Positions 1 through 5,279 of a stretch of DNA of 5,501 nt are shown here, in pieces. Each line of letters starts with the position of its first letter. Position 1 is the stretch's first letter. This DNA comes from an uncultured Spartobacteria bacterium (lineage in GTDB: Bacteria; Verrucomicrobiota; Verrucomicrobiia; Chthoniobacterales; Terrimicrobiaceae): contig CAIWSO010000390.1 in the NCBI GenBank assembly GCA_903915315.1, positions 1-5,501 on the forward strand, written 5' to 3'. A program made the translations under genes and the position numbers. The notes under the pieces were generated by a model. It was not told the origin of the DNA and did no database searches. It saw only the letters and a list, made by a program, of their open reading frames with translations.

Positions 1-864
1 CCCATTCAGGCTTCCGCTCAAGGCCCGATTGCCTGCTGGTTTCTGGAAAATCTCACAAATCTGTGGCTGGCACCGGTTGCGATTGGAACCATTTTCTACA
101 TTGTTCCGAAGGTCATTTCCCGTCCGATTGCCAGCCCTTCCCTCAGCGTTTTGGGATTTTGGACGTTGATTATTTTTGCAAGTTGGACAGGTCTTAGCAA
201 TTTGGTAGGTGGTCCAGTGCCCGCGTGGATGATGAGCGCCGGTGTGGCCGCAAGCATCATGGCGATCATTCCTGTTCTCAGTATCGTACTTAATCTTCAT
301 CTCACATTGCACGGAAACTACGCAGCCATGAGTTGGAGCCCCACATTACGCTTCACGGTATTCGGTTTATATGGTTTTTTATTTTCAGGTGTCTTGGCAA
401 CCCTTTTAGCCCTTCCGGCGTTCAATGCCGTGCTTCAATTCTCCGATGTGATTGCAGGAGCGAGTCTTTTAAGTCTTTATGGGTTTGTTTCGATGACGTT
501 CTTCGGTGCCATTTATTACATCGTCCCCCGTCTGATGAATGCCGAATGGCCATGTGTTCAATTGATACGTTGGCATTTTTGGTTTGCCCTCTCGGGATTG
601 CTCCTCGCTTTCTCCTGTCTGCTTCTAGGCGGTCTTCTGCAAGGGTTTTCGCAATACGATGTGGCCAGCACTTTCCGCAGTTCGATCGAATTTGTTGCTC
701 CGTTTAGGTTGATGACAGCTCTTTCTACCGGCCTATTGGTTTTGGCGCACCTCTCCTTTGCTCTCTTGTTTGTTCTAATGCTCCTTAAAACCGGAAAATC
801 CCAAAGCGGCCCTGCGCTCTTGAACGAGCCCACCGAAAATTCATTAGAGACTCTCGCGGTATGA
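1..864 (+). CDS. CcoN-like cbb3 oxidase subunit I homologue lacking metal ligands (partial, 5' end outside window)
   Basis: The frame is open from base 1, so the gene starts upstream; 287 C-terminal residues and the TGA are visible. About seven hydrophobic helices can be seen (visible residues roughly 18-36, 50-69, 77-101, 116-140, 151-176, 191-215, 236-263). Fold and family come from a gapless match to the second half of CcoN: the FYIVPK and YYIVPR motifs, GFWTL, and PAW after the helix that normally carries the HH pair. The ligands are missing. The CuB His of WYGHN is Glu16, the HH pair is Ser66-Asn67, the cross-link Tyr is Ala60, and the two His of GHVH are Ala154 and Leu156. It is an integral membrane protein, but probably not a catalytic oxygen reductase. 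The stop overlaps the next start (ATGA, 861-864), implying translational coupling to the CcoO-like gene. The frame is clean and the helices are well kept, so I read it as a functional divergent paralogue, not a pseudogene. The ligand comparison uses CcoN sequence recalled from memory. Confidence 0.85.
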   Translation, partial: PIQASAQGPIACWFLENLTNLWLAPVAIGTIFYIVPKVISRPIASPSLSVLGFWTLIIFASWTGLSNLVGGPVPAWMMSAGVAASIMAIIPVLSIVLNLHLTLHGNYAAMSWSPTLRFTVFGLYGFLFSGVLATLLALPAFNAVLQFSDVIAGASLLSLYGFVSMTFFGAIYYIVPRLMNAEWPCVQLIRWHFWFALSGLLLAFSCLLLGGLLQGFSQYDVASTFRSSIEFVAPFRLMTALSTGLLVLAHLSFALLFVLMLLKTGKSQSGPALLNEPTENSLETLAV

Positions 865-1490
865 ACAAACTTCCACTTCTATTCACCGGAATACTCATCG
901 CTTTTGGCGCCTCCTGGCTCGGCCTTGTCGCCTATCCGGTCTCCAATCTTGGTCATCTGCAACCCCTCGATGATGAGGACACAGCTGGCTACTTTCCTCC
1001 TTCCGTTTCCGGATTGGCGGTAGCTGGACAAAAAGTCTACGCCTCGGCTGGCTGTGTGTATTGCCACTCCCAACAAGTGCGTCTTGATCCGACATCAACC
1101 GATATTGCTAAGAAACTTGGCGTCCGCCAGACTGTGCCTCGCGATTACATCCGCGAAAAAACGGCTTTCCTTGGAAAACGTCGCATCGGTCAGGATCTCT
1201 CCAACGTAGGAGCAAGGATCAGCGATGCCAACGCCCTCCACCAATACTTGTATGAGCCCGCAACGGTGACCCCATGGGGTAAGATGCCATCCTACCGGTA
1301 TCTTTACAAGACAACCAAAGTGGTGAGCCAACCATCGGCGGACGCGATTCAAGGTCTGAAAGGCCCTCACGCTCCTCCAGCAGGCTATGAAGTTATTCCG
1401 ACTGAAGATGCCAAGGCTTTGGTAGCCTACTTGCTCTCCCTCAATAAAAATTACCCGCTCCCGGAATCCCCGGAGCCCACAGCTAAGTAA
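861..1490 (+). CDS. ccoO: CcoO-like monoheme cytochrome c subunit of cbb3-type oxidase
   Basis: This 209-residue protein has one N-terminal membrane anchor (about residues 5-27) followed by a cytochrome c domain on the outer (periplasmic) side. Heme c binding is shown by CVYCH at residues 65-69, inside the CcoO signature GCVYCHSQQVR (family: CHSQMIRP). Downstream are the usual CcoO blocks: KRRIGQDLSNVGAR at about 106-119 and a likely distal Met ligand, M142, in KMPSYRYL. In cbb3 oxidases CcoO passes electrons from the CcoP cytochrome or soluble cytochrome c to the low-spin heme of CcoN. Here the neighbouring CcoN homologue has lost one of those heme ligands, so the electron acceptor is uncertain. 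The ATG overlaps the upstream stop (ATGA) and there is no clear Shine-Dalgarno sequence, which supports coupled translation. The tail past residue 150 (containing GYEVIPTEDAKALVAYLLSLN) looks like the C-terminal helix of a class I cytochrome c. Family assignment is secure; the exact complex is inferred. Confidence 0.88.
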   Translation: MNKLPLLFTGILIAFGASWLGLVAYPVSNLGHLQPLDDEDTAGYFPPSVSGLAVAGQKVYASAGCVYCHSQQVRLDPTSTDIAKKLGVRQTVPRDYIREKTAFLGKRRIGQDLSNVGARISDANALHQYLYEPATVTPWGKMPSYRYLYKTTKVVSQPSADAIQGLKGPHAPPAGYEVIPTEDAKALVAYLLSLNKNYPLPESPEPTAK

Positions 1491-1494
1491 TATC

Positions 1495-2232
1495 GTGACT
1501 TCCAACACGCCATCCAACGAGGATCCCTCAAAATTGTCGAATCAAACCGGAGAGAAATCCTCAATTCCGGCACCCGTTCTTCGGGAAAATCCGGAGCCAA
1601 CGAGTTCCAACGCGCCAATCCCGCTTGCACTCACAAGTATCTTTTTCGTTATTATTTTCATTGCAGGCATTTACCTTGCTCTCAATAGCGGTGGATTCCG
1701 TTCAGATGTCTTTAGTCCGAAATTGGTTTCATGGTCGGGTGGTGGCGCTGGTGGAGTTGCTGCACCAGTAGACCCCAAAGTTGTGGGAAAGCGTATTTTC
1801 ACCCAAAATTGCGTCGTCTGTCACCAAACAAGCGGTCTTGGAATGCCGGGGCAGTTTCCGCCACTCGTAGGCAGTGAATGGGTCGTAGGTGGTGATTGGG
1901 TAGCGGACAACCACCTTGTTTCGATTCTCTTGCATGGCATGCAGGGAGCCGTTCAAGTCAAAGGAGTCACTTATAACAACGCCATGCCGCCATGGAAGCA
2001 GTTGAAAGATGATCAGATCGCAGCGGTACTAACCTATATCCGCTCCGAGTGGGGGAATGCAGCGGCTCCGATATCCCCAGAGTATGTCAAATCGATGCGG
2101 GATAAAACCACAGCAAGAACAGAGCCTTGGTCGCAAAAAGAACTTAAAGCCATGCCAGCCGAGTCAGCCGGCACTAGTGCAGCCCCTGCTGCCCCTGCAC
2201 CCGCAGCAGCAAAAACAACGCCATCCGCCTGA
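1495..2232 (+). CDS. Membrane-anchored monoheme cytochrome c (CcoP-position subunit)
   Basis: This protein has 245 residues with a GTG start four bases after the ccoO stop; the next in-frame Met lies beyond the heme site, so GTG is the only sensible start. The N-terminus (1-40) is polar and Pro/Ser-rich, followed by one transmembrane helix (about 42-63), a Gly-rich linker (80-88) and a class I cytochrome c domain (about 92-186). Heme c is bound at CVVCH (106-110), and M164 in NNAMPPW is the likely sixth ligand. The C-terminal 25 or so residues are an Ala/Pro-rich low-complexity tail. It sits where CcoP would be in a ccoNOP operon, but true CcoP normally carries two heme c groups, and only one CXXCH is present here. 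It probably relays electrons between a donor (a bc1 or alternative complex III-type quinol oxidase, or soluble cytochrome) and the CcoO or CuA subunit. The role is inferred from position; the cytochrome assignment is firm. Confidence 0.82.
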   Translation: MTSNTPSNEDPSKLSNQTGEKSSIPAPVLRENPEPTSSNAPIPLALTSIFFVIIFIAGIYLALNSGGFRSDVFSPKLVSWSGGGAGGVAAPVDPKVVGKRIFTQNCVVCHQTSGLGMPGQFPPLVGSEWVVGGDWVADNHLVSILLHGMQGAVQVKGVTYNNAMPPWKQLKDDQIAAVLTYIRSEWGNAAAPISPEYVKSMRDKTTARTEPWSQKELKAMPAESAGTSAAPAAPAPAAAKTTPSA

Positions 2233-2243
2233 TCTCTAAATTT

Positions 2244-3068
2244 ATGCATTCTCTCTTGCGTTTCCTTTTCGTTGTTTCGGCAATCCTCACAGGCTCTGTC
2301 CTGCCTGCCTCTGCCGAAGAAAGAACAAGCAACCTCTACTGGGCACCACCGAATAATACCATTGGCGGTGAGAAGATCGACATGTTGCTGAATTTCATAT
2401 TCATCCTCACTCTCATTGTATTTGTTCTTACCCAAGTTGTTTATGTTATTTACCTGATCCGCTACCGTCGCCGCGCTGGGCAAAAAGCCCACTACAGCCA
2501 TGGTAACAACACGTTGGAATTCTGGTGGACGATTATCCCAACGGCCATTTTCCTTTTGCTTGCGGTTTGGAGCAATCGCATTTGGGACGAACTGACCGCA
2601 TCGCCTGTCGCGCCCGATGCCATCACCGTGGACATCGTCGGTTACCAGTTCGGCTGGGACATTCGTTACGGTGGGGCCGATGGCAAACTCGGGGAAGGCG
2701 ATGTGACGAAATTCAGTGTGGAAAACAAGTTTGGCGTTGATCCCGCTGATCCTGCTGGCAAGGATGACTTCACCTCGACCGAACTAGTGATTCCTGTTGG
2801 CAAGCCAATACACGTGCTGCTCCGTTCCCGCGACGTCATTCACTCCTTCTACGTGCCTTCTTTCCGATTGTATCAGGATGCGGTTCCCGGTCGCACGATC
2901 AAGTGGATGCAATTCACGACCATAAACACAGCGAACGTCGAGTTGGCTTGCAGTCAGTTGTGTGGCACGGGCCACTACAATATGAAGGCCAATATTCGCA
3001 TCCTGCCTGTTGCAGAATACGAGAAGTGGTTTGCAGGAAAAGTGGCGGCCCAAAAGGCTCTAAACTAA
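2244..3068 (+). CDS. coxB: Cytochrome c oxidase subunit II (CuA-binding)
   Basis: This 274-residue protein has a signal peptide (1-24, cleavage likely after ASA), two transmembrane helices (about 46-72 and 92-115, the latter after the family motif LEFWWTIIPT) and a cupredoxin-like CuA domain. All CuA ligands are present: H200 in DVIHSF, C236 and C240 in CSQLCG, H244 and M247; Q238 stands where Glu is usual between the cysteines. It accepts electrons from cytochrome c on the outer face and passes them to heme a of subunit I. The aromatic stretch that is usually QWYW reads QFGW (135-138), so the first Trp is Phe. An acidic insertion of about 35 residues (144-178, with DPADPAGKDDF) separates it from the LVIPVGKP strand; I recall similar insertions in subunit II of Acidobacteriota and Planctomycetota. 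The gene starts 11 nt after the cytochrome gene without a visible Shine-Dalgarno. No coxA or coxC follows in this window. Confidence 0.93.
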   Translation: MHSLLRFLFVVSAILTGSVLPASAEERTSNLYWAPPNNTIGGEKIDMLLNFIFILTLIVFVLTQVVYVIYLIRYRRRAGQKAHYSHGNNTLEFWWTIIPTAIFLLLAVWSNRIWDELTASPVAPDAITVDIVGYQFGWDIRYGGADGKLGEGDVTKFSVENKFGVDPADPAGKDDFTSTELVIPVGKPIHVLLRSRDVIHSFYVPSFRLYQDAVPGRTIKWMQFTTINTANVELACSQLCGTGHYNMKANIRILPVAEYEKWFAGKVAAQKALN

Positions 3069-3076
3069 TACCTTTG

Positions 3077-3094
3077 TAAGCTGCCGCCAGCTTA
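3077..3094. repeat. Hairpin between coxB and the DoxX gene
   Basis: There is a perfect inverted repeat with 7-bp arms (TAAGCTG at 3077-3083, CAGCTTA at 3088-3094) and a CCGC loop, starting 8 bases after the coxB stop. It may end or stabilise the oxidase transcript. It lacks a following T-run, so it is not a textbook intrinsic terminator; a dispersed REP-like element is an alternative. Confidence 0.45.
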
Positions 3095-3153
3095 GCGTGA
3101 CGGGTCGGAGAAAATCCCCATCTGTTTGGATGTAGATAAAACAGACCAAAATC

Positions 3154-3546
3154 ATGAAATACATCACGCATATAACGGCCTTTCTTCTCGGTCTCATTTT
3201 CATCGTATTCGGCCTGAATTTCTTTCTGAAATTTCTGCCCGTTCCCACTCCGCCCGCAGGGTCGCCTGCGGCGATGTTTATGGGTGGTATGTATGCGAGC
3301 GGGTTTCTCGCCTTTGTGAAAGTTCTCGAAGTCCTCGGCGGGCTGTTTGTCGCCATCCCCCAAACCCGCCATCTCGGGCTCCTTATCCTAGGGCCGATCA
3401 TCGTAAACATCGCCGCTTTCAATTACTTTTTCTTTGGCCCGAAAGCGCTCCTACAAGCGCCCGTTGTGGCAGTTTGCTCACTGGCCCTCATTCTCCTCAT
3501 CGCCTCCTACCGCCCCTTCTTTCGATTCCTCGCCTTCCGGGCTTGA
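3154..3546 (+). CDS. DoxX-family four-helix membrane protein
   Basis: This 130-residue protein is almost entirely hydrophobic, with four predicted helices (about 6-27, 47-67, 73-93 and 100-119) joined by short loops. The first helix, GLIFIVFGLNFFLKF, followed by a Pro-rich loop (about 29-39), the FVKVLEVLGG motif with E59 in helix 2, and the LGPIIVNI stretch with N85 in helix 3 together match the DoxX/DoxX-like family. Named members are linked to quinol or thiosulfate redox chemistry (archaeal DoxD/DoxA) and to oxidative-stress membrane complexes, but most, including this one, have no established function. It lies 85 bp past coxB behind a hairpin, so it may have its own promoter or be a read-through part of the oxidase operon. 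The ATG at 3154 is chosen because the first helix begins directly after it; no Shine-Dalgarno sequence is visible. Confidence 0.75.
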   Translation: MKYITHITAFLLGLIFIVFGLNFFLKFLPVPTPPAGSPAAMFMGGMYASGFLAFVKVLEVLGGLFVAIPQTRHLGLLILGPIIVNIAAFNYFFFGPKALLQAPVVAVCSLALILLIASYRPFFRFLAFRA

Positions 3547-3571
3547 TTCAAACGAATTCAGCAAAATTAAT

Positions 3572-3589
3572 CGCGGAGCGCGCAGAGCA
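3572..3589. repeat. Two-unit 9-nt repeat remnant (CGCRGAGCR)
   Basis: Two adjacent 9-base units, CGCGGAGCG and CGCAGAGCA, lie between the DoxX gene and vapB. They share the pattern C-R-C-R-G-A-G with the units after thyA at 5280-5315. Two copies alone could be chance; the match to the later array is why I list it. Confidence 0.3.
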
Positions 3590-3668
3590 TCCAAGGCGTC
3601 GGGTTGTCTTGAAGTGTTGTTCTATATCAATTAGGGATTCCAGTTGTCATATTTTAATAGAAATGACT

Positions 3669-3691
3669 CATTCACTCGTGTAACATGAATG
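3669..3691. promoter_or_regulatory. Possible operator in front of vapBC
   Basis: A short inverted repeat, CATTCA at 3669-3674 and TGAATG at 3686-3691 with an 11-base spacer, ends one base before the vapB start. VapB-type antitoxins commonly bind palindromes over their own promoter, so position fits autoregulation. Arms of six bases can occur by chance, and I find no convincing -35/-10 pair with correct spacing nearby. Confidence 0.22.
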
Positions 3692-3692
3692 C

Positions 3693-3959
3693 ATGAAAAC
3701 GATTACCCTCACAGATGAAGCCTATGAGAGGCTTAAGTCTTGGAAGACAGAATCATCGGAATCTTTTTCAAAGGTGGTTTTAAAAGTGATTCCCAAAAAA
3801 GGGACGGCGGCGGATATGGAGGATGCGTTTGAATGTTTGAAGCCGCTTACGGCAGCGGAAGCGGGAGAGGTTTTGAGCACCTTTGCATGGGCCAATGATT
3901 GGAATCGTGCGGCGGATGCGTGGGCTTCAGATGAAAAAGGAGATGAGCATGCGAGTTGA
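3693..3959 (+). CDS. vapB: VapB-type antitoxin (DUF217 family)
   Basis: This 88-residue protein opens with MKTITLTDEAYERLKSWK, followed by SFSKVVLKVIPKKG (24-37). That is the hallmark of the DUF217/UPF0330 VapB family: a short N-terminal beta strand and a ribbon-helix-helix-like DNA-binding part, then a toxin-wrapping C-terminus. The C-terminal half is helical and acidic, with Trp/Ala-rich segments (64-78) likely to contact the PIN toxin. It would neutralise the VapC encoded immediately downstream and probably repress the shared promoter. The reading frame overlaps vapC by 11 bp, typical of co-translated toxin-antitoxin pairs. The ATG at 3693 is the natural start; the ATG at 3685 is in another frame and meets a stop within three codons. 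The family is recognised from sequence; activity is inferred from family and context. Confidence 0.82.
   Translation: MKTITLTDEAYERLKSWKTESSESFSKVVLKVIPKKGTAADMEDAFECLKPLTAAEAGEVLSTFAWANDWNRAADAWASDEKGDEHAS
3937..3942 (+). promoter_or_regulatory. Ribosome binding site deciding the vapC start
   Basis: AAGGAG lies six bases before the ATG at 3949, ideal Shine-Dalgarno spacing, whereas the in-frame ATG at 3943 directly abuts it. This selects 3949 as the vapC start. It is the only clear Shine-Dalgarno sequence I see in front of a gene in this window. Confidence 0.65.
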
Positions 3960-4344
3960 CCGCTTGGTGGATACAAATTTTCTCATTTCACGATGGAGGG
4001 GTGGAAAAAAATCATCCGCATCGGCTTGGTTGGTTGCGAATGGTGGCTTGGTTATTGGAATCCCTTGGATGGTGAAAGCGGAATTTTTGCGAGGAGCGGA
4101 AGTGGCCGGCCACGACCGCACTGTGGCGCGCGATTTTTTAAATCGCTACCCGACCATTTGGCCCGACGATGAAATGCTGGAAAAGTATGCGACGATTTTT
4201 GCGTTTTTAAGAAAAAGAAACGAAATGATCGGGCCGCATGATCTGTGGATCGCAGTCGCCGCGTTGCAGTGCGGGGTACCACTTGTCTCCCAAAATAAGG
4301 CGGAGTTGGAGCGAGTGCCCGGTTTGCAGGTAGAGCTTTATTAG
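3949..4344 (+). CDS. vapC: PIN-domain ribonuclease toxin VapC
   Basis: This 131-residue protein is the normal length for a single PIN domain. PIN toxins are Mg2+/Mn2+-dependent endoribonucleases, many of which cut tRNA or rRNA to stop growth until VapB rebinds. Acidic site residues visible are D8 in the N-terminal LVDTN motif, E45 in KAEFLRG, and D98 in PHDLWIAVAAL. The last motif is SQNKAELERVPGL, with N116 and then E119 where many family members have Asp. The site is therefore essentially intact, with one conservative change. The start at 3949 is chosen because it has a well-spaced AAGGAG and puts VDTN right at the N-terminus, as usual; in-frame ATGs at 3883, 3931 and 3943 would add a non-homologous leader inside vapB. 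It overlaps vapB by 11 bp in another frame. The two genes form an isolated module between the respiratory genes and thyA. Confidence 0.85.
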   Translation: MRVDRLVDTNFLISRWRGGKKSSASAWLVANGGLVIGIPWMVKAEFLRGAEVAGHDRTVARDFLNRYPTIWPDDEMLEKYATIFAFLRKRNEMIGPHDLWIAVAALQCGVPLVSQNKAELERVPGLQVELY

Positions 4345-4411
4345 GCAGGTAAGGAGACTGGAGTAAGAATAACTGGCAGGCAAAGCAAACGTCCTCATGC
4401 CTCAACTCGGA

Positions 4412-4446
4412 CCTGTTAATCTTGCTAATCCTGTCATCCTGTCCAA
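4412..4446. repeat. 9-nt-phased CCTGTnAAT-type repeat upstream of thyA
   Basis: Four consecutive units start CCTGT or a one-base variant: CCTGTTAAT, CTTGCTAAT, CCTGTCAT (one base short) and CCTGTCCAA, running into an A-rich end. The nine-base phase is plain in the sequence. I recall near-identical strings in intergenic regions of many unrelated bacteria, function unknown. It ends 17 bases before the thyA ATG, so it would lie in the 5' leader if transcription starts upstream. Confidence 0.65.
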
Positions 4447-4463
4447 AAATCTTCATTCGTTTC

Positions 4464-5258
4464 ATGGAACAATATCACCGCCTCCTTCGCCTGGTTTTGG
4501 ACAAGGGTCGCTTCAAAAGTGACCGCACGGGCACCGGCACGTATTCGATTTTCGGAGCTCAGGAGCGGTTTGATTTGAATGAGGGCTTTCCCATCCTCAC
4601 AACCAAAAAACTCCATCTCCGCTCAATCATTCACGAGCTCCTTTGGTTCCTTAAGGGCGACACGAACACTGCCTATCTCAAGGAAAACAAAGTCACGATT
4701 TGGGATGAGTGGGCGAATGAGGAAGGTGACCTCGGTCGCGTCTATGGTGCGCAGTGGCGCGACTGGCGCGGACCGGATGGGATTTCCATCGACCAGATCG
4801 CCCGCGTGGTCGAGGACATCAAAAAAAATCCCGATAGTCGCCGCTTGGTGGTATCCGCTTGGAATCCCGGCGAACTCCATCTCATGGCGCTCGCTCCATG
4901 CCATGCGCTATTCCAATTTTATGTGCAGGATGGGGAGTTGAGTTGTCAGCTTTACCAGCGGAGCGCGGATTTGTTCCTTGGCGTGCCATTCAATATCGCC
5001 TCCTACGCGCTCCTGACGCTCATGGTCGCGCAGGTATGTGATCTCAAGCCTGGTGCATTTGTGCATACATTTGGGGATCTCCACCTGTATGCGAACCACC
5101 TCGAGCAGGCCCGTCTGCAACTCACCCGTGAGGCGCGCCCACTACCAACGATGCGGCTCAACCTCGAGCGCCGCCGCTTGGAGGATTTCGTGTTTGAGGA
5201 CTTCACACTCGAAGGCTACGACCCGCATCCCGCGATCAAAGCTCCCATTTCTGTTTAG
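4464..5258 (+). CDS. thyA: Thymidylate synthase
   Basis: ThyA converts dUMP and 5,10-methylenetetrahydrofolate to dTMP and dihydrofolate in the cytosol, supplying DNA synthesis. The protein has 264 residues, the same length as E. coli ThyA, and aligns without gaps. Residues seen at the classical positions are R21 in DRTGTGT, E58, W80 in TIWDEW, Y94, catalytic C146 in LAPCHALFQFYV, R166-S167 in YQRSAD, D169, N177 in PFNIASYALL, H207 and Y209, ending in GYDPHPAIKAPISV. The usual SCD triad reads SAD, and GGDTHLY reads FGDLHLY; both are non-catalytic variations. The ATG at 4464 gives MEQYHRLL, matching the family N-terminus; an in-frame TTG at 4422 would translate the repeat and is rejected. There is no clear Shine-Dalgarno. 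No dihydrofolate reductase gene, a frequent partner, is visible downstream. The vapBC module ends 119 bp before it, so it is likely its own transcription unit. Confidence 0.97.
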   Translation: MEQYHRLLRLVLDKGRFKSDRTGTGTYSIFGAQERFDLNEGFPILTTKKLHLRSIIHELLWFLKGDTNTAYLKENKVTIWDEWANEEGDLGRVYGAQWRDWRGPDGISIDQIARVVEDIKKNPDSRRLVVSAWNPGELHLMALAPCHALFQFYVQDGELSCQLYQRSADLFLGVPFNIASYALLTLMVAQVCDLKPGAFVHTFGDLHLYANHLEQARLQLTREARPLPTMRLNLERRRLEDFVFEDFTLEGYDPHPAIKAPISV

Positions 5259-5279
5259 CGTAAATCGGGGGAAATTGAC

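Noticed and set aside
1..864. Pseudogene interpretation of the CcoN-like gene
   Set aside because: The visible frame has no stop or frameshift, helices and structural motifs are conserved, and it is translationally coupled to an intact ccoO; selective loss of only ligand residues suggests altered function, not decay.
1095..1517. Reverse-strand open frame of 140 codons over the CcoO gene
   Set aside because: It lies opposite a confidently identified cytochrome gene and its translation shows no recognisable motif; it is a shadow frame.
2034..2501. Reverse-strand open frame of 155 codons spanning the cytochrome/coxB junction
   Set aside because: It runs antisense through two real genes, and its Ala-rich part mirrors the repeats encoding the Ala/Pro tail on the other strand.
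2914..3422. Reverse-strand frames of 120-152 codons over the coxB end and the DoxX gene
   Set aside because: They are Arg/Pro-rich translations with no family resemblance, antisense to a protein with clear transmembrane pattern.
3126..3683. Forward open frame of 185 codons overlapping the DoxX gene
   Set aside because: The translation is Ser/Arg/Pro/His-rich and lacks membrane segments or motifs, while the overlapping frame encodes a recognisable four-helix DoxX protein.
3883..3948. Upstream starts for vapC at 3883, 3931 or 3943
   Set aside because: These add residues with no family match inside vapB; 3949 has the properly spaced AAGGAG and puts the VDTN motif at the N-terminus.
4422..4463. 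Upstream TTG start for thyA
   Set aside because: The extra 14 residues would be translated from the CCTGT repeat; the ATG at 4464 gives the exact family N-terminus and length of 264.
4052..4465. Reverse-strand open frame of 137 codons over vapC
   Set aside because: It is antisense to a PIN-domain gene with intact motifs and has no recognisable features of its own.
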